NCBI GenBank assembly: GCA_963204965.1
Contig: CAUJKA010000030.1
Coordinates: 1-64,000 of the forward strand
Direction of reading: 5' to 3'
From: Planctomycetota bacterium
Lineage (GTDB): Bacteria; Planctomycetota; Planctomycetia; Pirellulales; Pirellulaceae
DNA: 64,000 nucleotides
Under the pieces are notes generated by a model. It was given only the letters and a program-made list of their open reading frames with translations. It was not told where the DNA came from and searched no databases. Shown one piece after another: positions 8,400-18,177 of this stretch; position 1 is the first letter of the stretch; the number at the start of each line of letters is the position of its first letter. The translations under genes and the position numbers were made by a program.

Positions 8400-10790
8400 A
8401 TGAATTGGATGCCTAGACCTATGAATCAACATCGAAGCGGCGCGACGCTGGTGTTCCTCATTGTGATGATGTTAGTCGATGTCCTGTTAACGCTAGTGAT
8501 TAGCTCGAGTCGCGGATTGCCTGGCGGGATGGAAGTGGTGTTTGTGGGCTGCATTGGTGGACTCGTTTGTGGTCAGTCGATCTTTGCATTTGTTTGGAGC
8601 GGTCTGGTTGGTGGCTCATGGTTGCGTTCGTATTTTCAAGCAGTCGGACTGGCAGCACTTGCCATTTTCTTGGTGATCATGGCTACGGTCTTAGGCTCAA
8701 ATCTTGGCCCCACGAACTGGACTAGGCCACTTTGCACATTGCTAATGATTCCGCTTTTCGGAATCATCGGTAGTGTTCCACTATGGGCAATACGGTACTT
8801 GTTGGGATGGCGATTGCTGTACAACTCGCAGTCTACTGAAAAGCCAAAGGCAGTTGGCGTTGAGGACATCTTGTTGCTCACTGCAACGGTGGCTGGTGCG
8901 TTGATGCTCACTCGCGCCGCAATAGTCATCATGATGTCAGAGACGGATTCCACGGATGATGCTTGGCAATCTACCATGATCGTGGCTGTGATTCTCGGAG
9001 CAATTTCAGCTCCGTTTTCCTTGGGAAGTGCGTGGCTTTTTTTTAAATCGGAAACAAGCCAAGCTCGATTCTTGAAGATGTCAGGCTTTGGATTGGCAAC
9101 CTGGATATTGGCAATTGCAACCATAGGCATTCTTGCCCAAGGCGGTGGAGCCGCGGAGGCAATTGTAGCGCTGATGTTCCTGATCCTTACAGGTTTTGGG
9201 ACACTTTTTTTCGGTCTGTCTTGCATAACGGCGGATGGCATCAGGCTCCATCGTCGCGGAAAGAAACCTGTTCAAACAGCCTCTACAGTTTTCGCGCCGC
9301 AGAACTCGACCGTACCAAATGATTGTTTGTCAGAAAGTAGTTTGCCTCTTATCGAGTTACCACCACGTGAGTTGCAGCCCAGGCCCGTCGCGTTAGCATC
9401 GGAAGAACCCGCTGCCACTCCATCAACTACTTCGGTGGACAATTCAATTGCCGAAGTTGCAAGCGATCCCTTTGCGGCAGATGAAGATTCCATCGAGAGC
9501 TCACAATCTGCGAATAGCTCTACCGGCAATAAAAGGCATCTAGATCGTATGCTTATTGGAGCCTTGGTTGCCACGGCTGTTTTTTTCACTGCAATCGCTC
9601 ATCAAAAGGAGACTAGGGAGCAGGATCTTGTGCGGGTTCGCGAAGATTCGCTCAATTCGCTTCGCGATCAAGCTACCGAAGTCGTCGTTGAAAATGGAGA
9701 TGATGTTGAGCGTTTTCGAAGCAAGCCAAACGTCGATGATTCCATCGCTGACGAACTGGATAGGTATAGTGGCTTGAAAGTAGTCGATCTGACTGGCTGT
9801 AGGAATATCACCGATCGCGGGGCGACTCAGATCGCCAAGCTGCCCAGCCTAGATCGATTGATTTTGTCTGGCACGAGTGTTTCGGATAACTTATTCGAAT
9901 CCTTAATTCCCGGTGAGTTTTCGCTTAAAGAATTGGACCTTAGCAACACCAAAGTGACCGTTGCGGGCATCAAGAAGATGTTTGGAATCATTCGCTGTCA
10001 AAAGCTCTCCTTGCGTGGATTGAACCTGAGCGACGCGGATATCAAACAACTGGAATCGCTTGAGTGTAATGAATGGGATTTGCGAGACAATCCGATCTCC
10101 ATCGTTCCAGCCAGAGCTAATACACTAGCGCTGGGCAAGTCCGCTATAAAATTGTCGCAACTTAATGGTTTGGCTAGTGATCTACGTGTTCTCAAGATCG
10201 ATGGTATGAAGCTTGCCGATGATGAGTTCATTGCGCTATTGGATCAATTGCCATCGCTTCGTAATTTGTCTCTAACGGATACTGGGCTAACGGATAAATC
10301 GCTCGATCACATTGCCGAGATAGACATGTTGGAAACGCTAGAGATTGGGCCAGGCAACTTTACTGGCAATGCCGTCTTTCCAAAAGACTTCACTCTTTCC
10401 ATGCTTAGAATCAGTCATCCAAATTTGAGCCTGGTGATTCTCAAGGCCTTGGGGCCTCAAATAAGGATGATTGACTTGAGCCATTCTGGAGTCACAGACG
10501 CCGACATAGAGTCAATTAAGAACCTACAGTACGTCTCCTATAGACTTGATCGAACCCAAGTTACTATCAAGAGCATCAAGCACCTCATGGGGCTTAATGC
10601 TCGCGAAATCTCGATTCGAGGGACAGCTATTACACCAGCGGATTTCGAACAGCTTTCTGGCGGTGCTTACTTCGCAAGGGTGATTGTCGATGAAAGTGTT
10701 TTCACCGACCGGGTAAAGAAAAAACTGCAGCGTGGTCTGCCGATAAAGTTCGAAGACAACTTGATGTTTGAATTTGACGACGGCTATTAG
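8400..10790 (+). CDS. Polytopic membrane protein with C-terminal leucine-rich repeats
   Basis: A 796-residue protein with three regions. Residues 1-290 hold about eight hydrophobic segments (for example GATLVFLIVMMLVDVLLTLVI). Residues 290-390 are polar and probably disordered. A further hydrophobic helix follows (MLIGALVATAVFFTAIAH). Residues 450-796 are leucine-rich repeats of the ribonuclease-inhibitor/F-box type, seen in LKVVDLTGCRNITDRGATQIAKL, LKELDLSNTKVT and IRMIDLSHSGVTDADI. LRR domains usually bind proteins. ATGs at 8409 and 8421 are alternative starts. Function unknown; possibly a membrane sensor or scaffold. Its start lies 21 bases after the serine hydrolase stop. Confidence 0.7.
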   Translation: MNWMPRPMNQHRSGATLVFLIVMMLVDVLLTLVISSSRGLPGGMEVVFVGCIGGLVCGQSIFAFVWSGLVGGSWLRSYFQAVGLAALAIFLVIMATVLGSNLGPTNWTRPLCTLLMIPLFGIIGSVPLWAIRYLLGWRLLYNSQSTEKPKAVGVEDILLLTATVAGALMLTRAAIVIMMSETDSTDDAWQSTMIVAVILGAISAPFSLGSAWLFFKSETSQARFLKMSGFGLATWILAIATIGILAQGGGAAEAIVALMFLILTGFGTLFFGLSCITADGIRLHRRGKKPVQTASTVFAPQNSTVPNDCLSESSLPLIELPPRELQPRPVALASEEPAATPSTTSVDNSIAEVASDPFAADEDSIESSQSANSSTGNKRHLDRMLIGALVATAVFFTAIAHQKETREQDLVRVREDSLNSLRDQATEVVVENGDDVERFRSKPNVDDSIADELDRYSGLKVVDLTGCRNITDRGATQIAKLPSLDRLILSGTSVSDNLFESLIPGEFSLKELDLSNTKVTVAGIKKMFGIIRCQKLSLRGLNLSDADIKQLESLECNEWDLRDNPISIVPARANTLALGKSAIKLSQLNGLASDLRVLKIDGMKLADDEFIALLDQLPSLRNLSLTDTGLTDKSLDHIAEIDMLETLEIGPGNFTGNAVFPKDFTLSMLRISHPNLSLVILKALGPQIRMIDLSHSGVTDADIESIKNLQYVSYRLDRTQVTIKSIKHLMGLNAREISIRGTAITPADFEQLSGGAYFARVIVDESVFTDRVKKKLQRGLPIKFEDNLMFEFDDGY

Positions 10791-10834
10791 CTTTTTGTTG
10801 ACTTGACTCGTGACGAAACTAGTTGAAGTCCCGT

Positions 10835-12238
10835 CTACTTGCCGCCAACCAGAACGACTTTCGAAGGCGTTCCACCGACATTGATTGTCGAAGCAATCGA
10901 TAGATCGTCGAGCTTCATCAACGACACGGTGCCATCACCTGAATTTGTCAGAGCTGCCACCGTTGCGTCGGCCGAGGCCGCCACGCTGTGATGGCCGCCA
11001 TGACCTTCGACTGAGGCCTTGCCAACGTCAAGTTCCTTGACAATCGCTGCGTCATCCCATTTGCCGTCGGTGTTTGCGTCCATGCGAACCACAGTCAGCT
11101 TGTTGGGTGCATCTTGATCTGCAGCGTGGTCATGAAACAAGAACGCAGTCACTTGACGATTCTTCCCACGAACTAGCTCTAGACCTGCGGGCTTGTTGTT
11201 TTCGGCCATTGGAATATTAATTGATTGCACGGCAGGTTTCTGAGTTGAGGCATCGATCCAGTTCAACATCGCATTTGCACCGCCTCCGGTCGTAAAGCAA
11301 ACGTACTTGTCGAATGTCGTGAACGCTCCGGTTCTCACAGGCTTTTCGCCATCCTTACCCAGCGAAAGATGTTCGACCTTCAGATCTCCCACAGTCCACG
11401 ATGCCGTTTTGGGTATCTGTAGCCAGCAGATCCCATCGGCTGGTGCGAAGAAAGCTATGTCTAGGCATGCGGTCGCACCGTGCAATCCACCGGAGGGCAG
11501 CTTGACGCTTCCCAAAGGGGTCTTGTTGCCTTTGGGTTGAATCGCGCACACGTCGACTTGACCAGCATGATCGCCTTGGCGATCAATCCATGTCGAAAAG
11601 AGAAACTTGTTTTGAACGGCAGCCAACGTAATGTGGCCTCCACCTCCGACGTGAAACGCGGCTCGTTGAGCCAGTGTGGTTGCGTTGTCCGTTTCCACAA
11701 TCGTGCGCGGATCCAGTCTAGTGCAACCACCCAACTTGTCATTGGCTACGAAGAACACTCCGTCGTAGCAGTAAACGTGCGCTGGGTTTCCTTGAGCTTT
11801 GTCCAGAACTTGAGCTCGAACTGATGGTTCGGTTGGATAGCGCCAATGGAAGTGATCGCCATGCTCTTCCTTCTTCACGCCGCTGTCGACTAGCACCCAA
11901 CCGCTTTGGAACTGGCCATCCTCTTCGTCGCGAACGCCAATCAGTAGATATCCCTCGGAAGATTCCATCTGTACCAACGATTGTGTTTCGGGATCTAGCT
12001 TAGGGAATCCCTTCACCTCCGAAACGGGACCTAGCTTCAACTCGGCTCCCGTGTACAGATCAGCCCACTTCAATGTGCGAGCTTGATCGTCTTGAAAGAA
12101 CACGCGGCTCACTCGACGACCAAGTGACTGTGTTGTGGTTGAACTAGGTGAGCTTGACTGAGCGCTCAAATCGCTCGCCGCCATGGCTTGTATGAGTAAA
12201 GCTAAGGCGATAAAGAACATGTGAAGTGTCTGCTTCAT
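10835..12238 (-). CDS. Secreted His-rich beta-propeller-like protein
   Basis: A 467-residue protein with a signal peptide (MFFIALALLIQAMA) followed by repeated beta-strand segments that resemble WD40/YVTN-type blades (DGTVSLMKLDDLSIASTINVGGTPSKVVLVGG at the end). Clusters of His and acidic residues stand out: EEHGDHFHWRYP, FLFHDHAADQDAP and EGHGGHHSVAAS. This layout is reminiscent of the AztD-type periplasmic zinc metallochaperones, but I cannot confirm that assignment. ATG 12238 is chosen because it places the signal peptide at the start. The DUF1559 gene lies 81 bases upstream on the same strand, so the pair may share a transcript. Confidence 0.55.
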   Translation of the reverse strand: MKQTLHMFFIALALLIQAMAASDLSAQSSSPSSTTTQSLGRRVSRVFFQDDQARTLKWADLYTGAELKLGPVSEVKGFPKLDPETQSLVQMESSEGYLLIGVRDEEDGQFQSGWVLVDSGVKKEEHGDHFHWRYPTEPSVRAQVLDKAQGNPAHVYCYDGVFFVANDKLGGCTRLDPRTIVETDNATTLAQRAAFHVGGGGHITLAAVQNKFLFSTWIDRQGDHAGQVDVCAIQPKGNKTPLGSVKLPSGGLHGATACLDIAFFAPADGICWLQIPKTASWTVGDLKVEHLSLGKDGEKPVRTGAFTTFDKYVCFTTGGGANAMLNWIDASTQKPAVQSINIPMAENNKPAGLELVRGKNRQVTAFLFHDHAADQDAPNKLTVVRMDANTDGKWDDAAIVKELDVGKASVEGHGGHHSVAASADATVAALTNSGDGTVSLMKLDDLSIASTINVGGTPSKVVLVGGK

Positions 12239-12319
12239 GAGACTATTCCAATACAATTGAGGTTTGTGTGAAGTGAATAGAAGTGTTTAACGTTGCGCAA
12301 TGATGAGGCTAAACCAGTG

Positions 12320-13405
12320 TTAATAATCGCCAACCACTTCACCGCCGTTAATGCTGTGGATGGAACGATGGAGAGTAACGTCGATCGTGTTAGCAAGAAA
12401 TCTTACCGAACCATCGCCAAGACAAACATTGGCACCACCGGAGTGCATGCTTCGTGGGCCGTAAAACCCAGACCCGTGAGCCGTGATATCAGGGATTCGA
12501 CTGTTGGGCGTGTTATACCCATTGGTCGACACATTGGCCGATAACGATCGTACCCATGAAAAGCCTCGTCCCGATCCATTTCCGCCAGCTCGCCAGTCCG
12601 TATGATTAGTCACAACCGGTTGGAGATCGGGATTTCGAATTGTACCAGTTGGCCAACCTGCTGAACTGCCCGTGTATCCGCCCGTCGCCGGACCTGAGGG
12701 TGAGCATCCGCTGGAGCCGTTAAGCATCTTTCGGTAGGGAAAGGGAGGTGTCTGTCCTGCTGGTAGGATCACATCCTGGCCATCACCGCGAAGCGTCTCG
12801 CTGAGAGCAACGGAATTGGAGCTGCCGTCGGTGATGTCGCGAAATCCAACTTTCGAGTTCAAATAGACGAATCCGTCAGTTCGATAGCGATCGTCGTAGA
12901 ACGTACCCGTGCCACTTCCCGAACTGAACATGTAGTTGATCGCTCCAAACGTATAAGTCGCGTTGGAAAGTACAGCCGTGTAGACTTGAGGTGCGGGATC
13001 GCTAGGGCACTGAAAAATGGGAATGACGGCTGGAAAGACGTTAGATAGAGCTGGATTCGGAAAGGTGTTGGGACCAGACCCCAAGTAAGGGTTCAATCGA
13101 AAGTCGATCAGTTCCTGTAGGTTCGATTGTTCAATGAACGGCAGAATTCGTGCTTGCGCTGAGAAGCTGGTCGAGTTGCCGCCCATTGGAAAGTAGCGAA
13201 ATGAGCTTTCGTAGTTGTGCATTCCCAAGCCAAGTTGCTTGAGGTTGTTTCCGCAACTCATCCGCCTTGCAGCCTCCCGAGCGGCTTGAACTGCGGGTAA
13301 AAGCAATCCAACCAAGATTCCAATAATTGCTATCACAACCAGGAGTTCAACCAGGGTGAACGCACCCCGATAGCTCGTCTTTTCTAGAGAAAACTGTGTT
13401 TTCAT
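12320..13405 (-). CDS. DUF1559 prepilin-like protein (H-X9-DG)
   Basis: Planctomycete-expanded family with a type IV pilin-like N-terminus. Residues 14-45 carry the prepilin signature: [10 protein letters not shown], cleavage after Gly, Glu at +5, then a long hydrophobic helix and [12 protein letters not shown]. The DUF1559 body ends in the H-X9-DG motif ([12 protein letters not shown]), known as a processing-associated domain. Such proteins are expected to be cut by a prepilin peptidase and displayed as pseudopilins or surface proteins; genomes carry many paralogues. It is 361 residues, of normal length. The downstream His-rich propeller may be a functional partner. Confidence 0.9.
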   Translation of the reverse strand: MKTQFSLEKTSYRGAFTLVELLVVIAIIGILVGLLLPAVQAAREAARRMSCGNNLKQLGLGMHNYESSFRYFPMGGNSTSFSAQARILPFIEQSNLQELIDFRLNPYLGSGPNTFPNPALSNVFPAVIPIFQCPSDPAPQVYTAVLSNATYTFGAINYMFSSGSGTGTFYDDRYRTDGFVYLNSKVGFRDITDGSSNSVALSETLRGDGQDVILPAGQTPPFPYRKMLNGSSGCSPSGPATGGYTGSSAGWPTGTIRNPDLQPVVTNHTDWRAGGNGSGRGFSWVRSLSANVSTNGYNTPNSRIPDITAHGSGFYGPRSMHSGGANVCLGDGSVRFLANTIDVTLHRSIHSINGGEVVGDY

Positions 13406-13585
13406 GATCTTTTCCTGTACTTGAGGGTTACTGCAAACTGACTTCTACCGGCCAACCAAGGATATCATCCTAACGCTCATGTGGTGCACTTGCAATATGT
13501 ATGCAATTGCATATTCTGTACTTGGTTTGAAAACGGCTGGTTGTCGTTTGCAGGTTTAAGTGGCATGGCTATGTCATTTTTTTGG

Positions 13586-13641
13586 ACCGCAGGCGCTAGC
13601 CACAGTCCGAAACGAGCGGACTGCGGCTTAGCGCCTGCGGT
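13586..13641. repeat. Palindromic dispersed repeat (CAGGCGCTAG family), hairpin form
   Basis: Arms 13586-13609 and 13617-13641 pair over 24 bases with one mismatch and one bulge (ACCGCAGGCGCTAGCC... / ...TAGCGCCTGCGGT). Related half-copies occur at 26721-26744 and 55354-55376, and the CAGGCGCTAG core forms the outer ends of the element at 22911-23114. The remaining bases of the 13406-13701 gap show no gene I would support. Confidence 0.8.
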
Positions 13642-13701
13642 TCAATCTGACTGCGGCTATCGCCTTTTGCACTTAGTACTTTTGCACTTAGGAAAAACAA
13701 G

Positions 13702-15084
13702 ATGAAAACCTGGATCAAATCTGTGCAGCTAAACGTCGCGAGCTGGATGTTAGTTACTCCGTTAATCCTCACGGGGAGCATTGGCTTCGCGGAAGAAACT
13801 TGGACTGGATTCCGCGGCAATGGCTCCAGTCAAGCGAGCGCAGCATCGTTACCCTTGAAATGGGAAATGCGCGGCAGAGTCGAAGGGGCGTGGGACATTC
13901 GATTGCCCGGATACGGACAGTCCAGCCCGGTGATTTGGAAGGATCGCATATTTGTGACCGCCGTCTCAGGAGACAACAAGGAGACGTTGCATCTTCTGGC
14001 CGTCGACGCCAAGACAGGCGAAATTCAATGGCAAAAACAACATGCGGCAACGCAAAAGGTCAAGGACAGCGATAACGTTAGCCGTGGTGCACCCACACCA
14101 GTTGTTTGCGATGAAGCAATCTACGTTGCGTTTGAAAGTGGCGATCTGTTCGCATACTCGCACACTGGCGACTTGATATGGAGTCGATCGTTCGTTGACG
14201 AGTTTGGCGAGATCAAGGGGCCGCACGGCTATTCCAGTTCACCAGTCCTTGCCGACGACTCCTTCGTAATTCAAGTGACTCACGCAGGTCCATCTTATGT
14301 CATGGCACTCAACCGAAACGACGGTTCGACGAAATGGAAAGTCGACCATCCTTCGCAAACCGGATGGAGTTCACCGATCGTTGCCAAGGTTGGAGATCGT
14401 AAGCACTTGATCGTCAACTCGTCAGGTAGCGTTCGCGCTTTTGATCTTCAAGACGGTACTCAAGTATGGTTCCTAGATGGCCTGAAGGGTAACAGCACAG
14501 CATCGCCAACCCTTTGGAATGATTGTGTTTTAATTGGCAGCGGAGGCGAACGAGAGGGAGGTGGTCCACGGGGTCGAGGCGGCGAATCGTCCACCGAATC
14601 GAGCACGTCTGCAAATACGCCTGCCAACAATGGCAACAGTCCAACTGTAGCGGCTACCACTGGTCCGCGCGGCAGTGTGCTGGTTCGCATCGATGGAAAG
14701 GGCGATGTCAAAGGTTCAAAAGTCGTTTGGGCGTCACCCAAAGTTCAAGCTGGTTATGCATCACCGCTGGTTGTTAACGATCTAGCTTTCTTCGTCAATC
14801 GAACTGGAGTCGTTCAGTGTGTGGACATGAACTCGGGAGAGGAAGTTTGGAACTACCGACTTCCAAGTGCGGTTTGGGCCAGTCCCGTAGCACACAAAGA
14901 TAATGTCATCATTTTTTGTAAAGATGGCGCCGTCGTCGTGTTAGCCGCCAGTCGCGAGCAGCGCGTCGTGGCCGAGAATTCGATCTCTACCACCGATATC
15001 GTCTACGGCGTTGCTGCCTCGGAGGGAGCCTGGATTGTTCGTAAAGGCCGTGGCCTGCAAAGGATCGTAGCCTCTCCAGAATGA
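13702..15084 (+). CDS. Secreted PQQ-type beta-propeller protein (BamB-like)
   Basis: A 460-residue exported propeller built from PQQ-like repeats, each with a Trp-docking strand: TWTGFRGNGSS, GEIQWQKQHAATQ, GDLIWSRSF, GSTKWKVDHP, GTQVWFLDG and GEEVWNYRLPSAVWASP. The signal peptide spans about residues 1-30. A Gly/Ser/Thr/Asn-rich insertion near residues 280-325 (GGPRGRGG, SSTESSTSANTPANN) interrupts the propeller as a probable surface loop. Planctomycetes carry many such proteins, usually without PQQ-ligand residues, so an enzyme activity should not be assumed; BamB-like scaffolding is an alternative. AGGAAA just upstream of the ATG serves as ribosome-binding site. Confidence 0.8.
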   Translation: MKTWIKSVQLNVASWMLVTPLILTGSIGFAEETWTGFRGNGSSQASAASLPLKWEMRGRVEGAWDIRLPGYGQSSPVIWKDRIFVTAVSGDNKETLHLLAVDAKTGEIQWQKQHAATQKVKDSDNVSRGAPTPVVCDEAIYVAFESGDLFAYSHTGDLIWSRSFVDEFGEIKGPHGYSSSPVLADDSFVIQVTHAGPSYVMALNRNDGSTKWKVDHPSQTGWSSPIVAKVGDRKHLIVNSSGSVRAFDLQDGTQVWFLDGLKGNSTASPTLWNDCVLIGSGGEREGGGPRGRGGESSTESSTSANTPANNGNSPTVAATTGPRGSVLVRIDGKGDVKGSKVVWASPKVQAGYASPLVVNDLAFFVNRTGVVQCVDMNSGEEVWNYRLPSAVWASPVAHKDNVIIFCKDGAVVVLAASREQRVVAENSISTTDIVYGVAASEGAWIVRKGRGLQRIVASPE

Positions 15085-15243
15085 CAAATCATAGGGGAAA
15101 ATGCTGGTCAATTGTTACTGTCGCGACCGACATGACCAGTTACAATAGTCGGCTCGAAGCGTTGAGTCTTCCTGCGCCAGGTCTCCTCAGGCCAGCGATC
15201 TTCAACGCAATTGTGCTCGAATAATTCCCTGAAGGTCCCTGAC

Positions 15244-16683
15244 GTGACGACGACTCTGCGACTATTTTTTATCGCTTTGGGCATGCTTCCAACTCTGAAT
15301 ACGTGGTCGCAGGAGACCAATAAGCAGAAGGAAGAAGCTCCGGCGATCGCCACGTCAGTTCCGACGGCTGCTTCCACAAAGCAGGATTCTGCTACCGGTG
15401 CAGCCACAGACGCCGCGGCAGGCGCTCAAGATCCTATCGTTGCCAAGATCGATTTGACTCTTAAGCTCAAGGATCAAATCATCGATACGATCACGAAGGG
15501 TGATCTGTTGACAGTGGTGACCGAGCGTGAGAAGGACTATGTGATTCTTACCGTCAACGGAAAGAAAGGTGCGGTATCAAAGGAGAACGCTGCCAAACTT
15601 TCAGACGCTCTTCCGATCTACGACGAACTGATCCTTCAAGCGCCTGAAGAAGGACGGCTGTACACGCTTCGAGCCAGCGCACATTGGGCGATGAGCAACG
15701 CAGAAAAGGCTCTTGCCGATTTTGATAAGGCCATCGAGCTCGGCTACAAAGCCGCACATGCGTTTGCAAGCCGAGGGCTATTCCATTCGGCCATGGGTGA
15801 ATCGGAAAAGGCGATCGCTGATTTTTCCAAAGCGATCGACGCGGATAGCAAAGACGAAGTCTCGTACATGAATCGGGCCAGCGTCTACATGGCTATCGGG
15901 CAATACGCGAAAGCAACCGAAGACTATTCCGCAGCACTCGATATTCGCAAAGAGAACCCCGTGCTCTACTCGCAACGCGCGGTGGCTTACAAACTGCAAG
16001 GCAAATTGGCAGAAGCAATTAAGGACTACGACACGGCGATTCAACTGGTCGACAAAGATATCTCGGCTTGGATGGGCCGAGGCTTCGTCAAGTTTCAGAT
16101 GGATAACTTTCAAGGAGCCGTCGATGACTTTTCGAAAGTGATCGAGATGGCTCCACAGTCGGCCGTTGCCTTTAACAATCGAGGCTTCAATCTTCAGCAG
16201 CTCAAGGAATTCAAGCGAGCCGCTGCGGACTACCAACGCGCCATTGAGCTAGCGCCGGGTTATGTCTTGGCGCTTCAGAATCGTGCTTGGCTTCTAACAA
16301 CTTGCGAACAGACCGACCTTCGCGACCCGGTTGAGGCAATCGACTTAGCTAAGAAGATCAACGAGATCTCCGAGTATAAAGACATTAGCGACCTTACGTT
16401 GATGGGAGCCGCGTTCGCTTCGGCAGGTGATTTTGAAACCGCCGTTGGTTGGCAGGAAAAGGCACTGGCCATTGCTACGCCAGAGCAAAAGACAATCGCA
16501 GAAAAAGTGCTGGCCTTGTATCACGCTAAACAAGCGATCGAGCCCGCGCTACTGGAGCAGGCGCAAACCGATACGCAAACTCCTGCTGAAGAAAAGCCAG
16601 ACGGAGCCAAAGCGCCCGCAGCTAAATTGCCCGAAGATAACACATCATCTCCCACTGCACCCGACGCAAAACCAGCAAAGTAA
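15244..16683 (+). CDS. Secreted tetratricopeptide-repeat protein
   Basis: About 479 residues. A signal peptide (LRLFFIALGMLPTLNTWSQ) is followed by a low-complexity Thr/Ala-rich stretch, then a small SH3-like segment near residues 75-120 (LKLKDQIIDTITKGDLLTVV) and seven or more TPR units (AEKALADFDKAIELGY, SEKAIADFSKAID, YAKATEDYSAALD, LAEAIKDYDTAIQL, FQGAVDDFSKVIEM, FKRAAADYQRAIEL). The tail is Pro/Ala/Lys-rich. The GTG at 15244 is preferred because it puts the signal peptide at the N-terminus; an in-frame start at 15211 exists. Probably a periplasmic protein-interaction scaffold; no partner can be named. Confidence 0.75.
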   Translation: MTTTLRLFFIALGMLPTLNTWSQETNKQKEEAPAIATSVPTAASTKQDSATGAATDAAAGAQDPIVAKIDLTLKLKDQIIDTITKGDLLTVVTEREKDYVILTVNGKKGAVSKENAAKLSDALPIYDELILQAPEEGRLYTLRASAHWAMSNAEKALADFDKAIELGYKAAHAFASRGLFHSAMGESEKAIADFSKAIDADSKDEVSYMNRASVYMAIGQYAKATEDYSAALDIRKENPVLYSQRAVAYKLQGKLAEAIKDYDTAIQLVDKDISAWMGRGFVKFQMDNFQGAVDDFSKVIEMAPQSAVAFNNRGFNLQQLKEFKRAAADYQRAIELAPGYVLALQNRAWLLTTCEQTDLRDPVEAIDLAKKINEISEYKDISDLTLMGAAFASAGDFETAVGWQEKALAIATPEQKTIAEKVLALYHAKQAIEPALLEQAQTDTQTPAEEKPDGAKAPAAKLPEDNTSSPTAPDAKPAK

Positions 16684-16696
16684 TCTGCAGAGAGCG

Positions 16697-17971
16697 CTAA
16701 TAAGCCAAGATCTCGCGAATGTAGTCCTTGAATAGCTCCATGGACTGCGGTGGATTCGGGCCAACAATGACTGGACCATGCTGAGGTTCGGGGCGCAGGC
16801 CGTGGCTACCTTTAACAAGCGATGGATCTAGAGGAATGACATCCATCTTGTAACGCATGCCGAGTTTCTTTTGAGCCAAACGGTATGCGGCTCGAAGCTT
16901 GCTAGTCATGAATAGCTCGCAAGGATCGTAGCCTGGTTTACGATGGATATCGACAGTCCTTGCAAAGTCCGGAGCTCGACGATCATCCAGCCAATAGTAA
17001 TAAGCGAACCATGCGTCGGATTGTGCGAGTGCAATCCAGCGACCGCTGCGCGGATGATCCAGTTGTAGATCACCAGGTTCAACAACAGACTGAACTCCGG
17101 GCAACCGCTCAAGAAGCTGCTTAACCTCCTGCTCGATCGTCGGATCGTTAACATACACATGAGCAAGCTGATGATCGACCACAGCGAAAGCTCGCGAGTC
17201 CATGGGCATCAGCATCTCGCCGAAGGGACCATCGCGAACAACCAAGAATCCAGCTTCACGTAGACAACGATTGATCATGACGGCTCGCGAGACCGGGACT
17301 AGACCGTACTCCGAAACTACCACCACCTGCGCGCCGATCTCTTGCGCCGCATCTATGACGACTCCGGCGCACTGATCCACCTCAGCCACTCGCTGTGGAT
17401 CATGAACGGGCAAGCGTTGGTAGTCGTAATCCAAGTGAGGCAGATAGACTAAGGTCAGTTCGGGCTGATTCTTGCGAAGGACTTGTGCGCTAGCCTCGGC
17501 GATCCACTTCGAACAAGGCAATCCCGCTGCTGGTCCCCAAAAACTGAAAAACGGAAAATCACCGATCTTTTGGACAAGGTCGCACTCGGTTTGATCCATG
17601 ATTCCGAAGGCCTTGGATCCGTCGCAACCATAGTGTGGCTTGGGAGTCGCGAACCAACGCACTGGAGCGCCCTGATTGAACCACCAAAACATCTTGGCTG
17701 TCTCGTAACCCTCGTACAGCTTTTCTCCTTGAATCAGCGCGTTGGATTGCTGCCAAAAGCGAATTTCGCCGGTGTCGCGAAAGTACCATCCATTGCCCAC
17801 AATGCCGTGGTCGCGAGGCGAAAGTCCGGTAAGCATGGTAGCTTGCGAAGTGCAGGTAACCGCGGGAAATGGGCTCGTCCAGGCTGATCCACTACCAAGG
17901 CTAGAAATGCGGGGAGCGTGAGCCAACAAATGTGGCGTTAACCCAACGACATTAATGACGCAAACTTTCAT
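16697..17971 (-). CDS. Alkaline phosphatase-superfamily phosphodiesterase/nucleotide pyrophosphatase
   Basis: A 424-residue protein of the NPP/type I phosphodiesterase family, without an obvious signal peptide. The catalytic Thr motif lies in FPAVTCTSQATMLTGLSPRDHGIVGNGW, and LVYLPHLDYDYQRLPVHDP has the Asp/His metal ligands of the second half. The first metal-binding position, usually Asp-Gly-Leu, reads INVVGLTP with Asn, and the usual SDHG reads SEYG, so metal coordination is atypical. Related proteins occur as the last member of ebo clusters, but no other ebo gene is present here. The substrate is unknown. It converges with the TPR gene, 13 bases apart. Confidence 0.75.
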   Translation of the reverse strand: MKVCVINVVGLTPHLLAHAPRISSLGSGSAWTSPFPAVTCTSQATMLTGLSPRDHGIVGNGWYFRDTGEIRFWQQSNALIQGEKLYEGYETAKMFWWFNQGAPVRWFATPKPHYGCDGSKAFGIMDQTECDLVQKIGDFPFFSFWGPAAGLPCSKWIAEASAQVLRKNQPELTLVYLPHLDYDYQRLPVHDPQRVAEVDQCAGVVIDAAQEIGAQVVVVSEYGLVPVSRAVMINRCLREAGFLVVRDGPFGEMLMPMDSRAFAVVDHQLAHVYVNDPTIEQEVKQLLERLPGVQSVVEPGDLQLDHPRSGRWIALAQSDAWFAYYYWLDDRRAPDFARTVDIHRKPGYDPCELFMTSKLRAAYRLAQKKLGMRYKMDVIPLDPSLVKGSHGLRPEPQHGPVIVGPNPPQSMELFKDYIREILAY

Positions 17972-18177
17972 AAGCTTCCATAAACTAGGTTTGGAGACAA
18001 TTCTGGTGGCATTTCGAGCGGAGCGGGATTGAGAAAATTCCCTGCGAACCGGACGGCTCGCGCTGGTTTCGCTAATCGACTTGCAACTCTGCTACAATAT
18101 AGCCATCCTAGACAATACATGGGCGCGACCAAGCGTCCAGTCCCGCTCGCTTTCACCCACCCCTAAGAGGTCAACAG

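Noticed and set aside
13481..13705. 74-codon frame before the PQQ propeller
   Set aside because: It runs through the palindromic repeat at 13586-13641 and has no family resemblance or ribosome-binding site.
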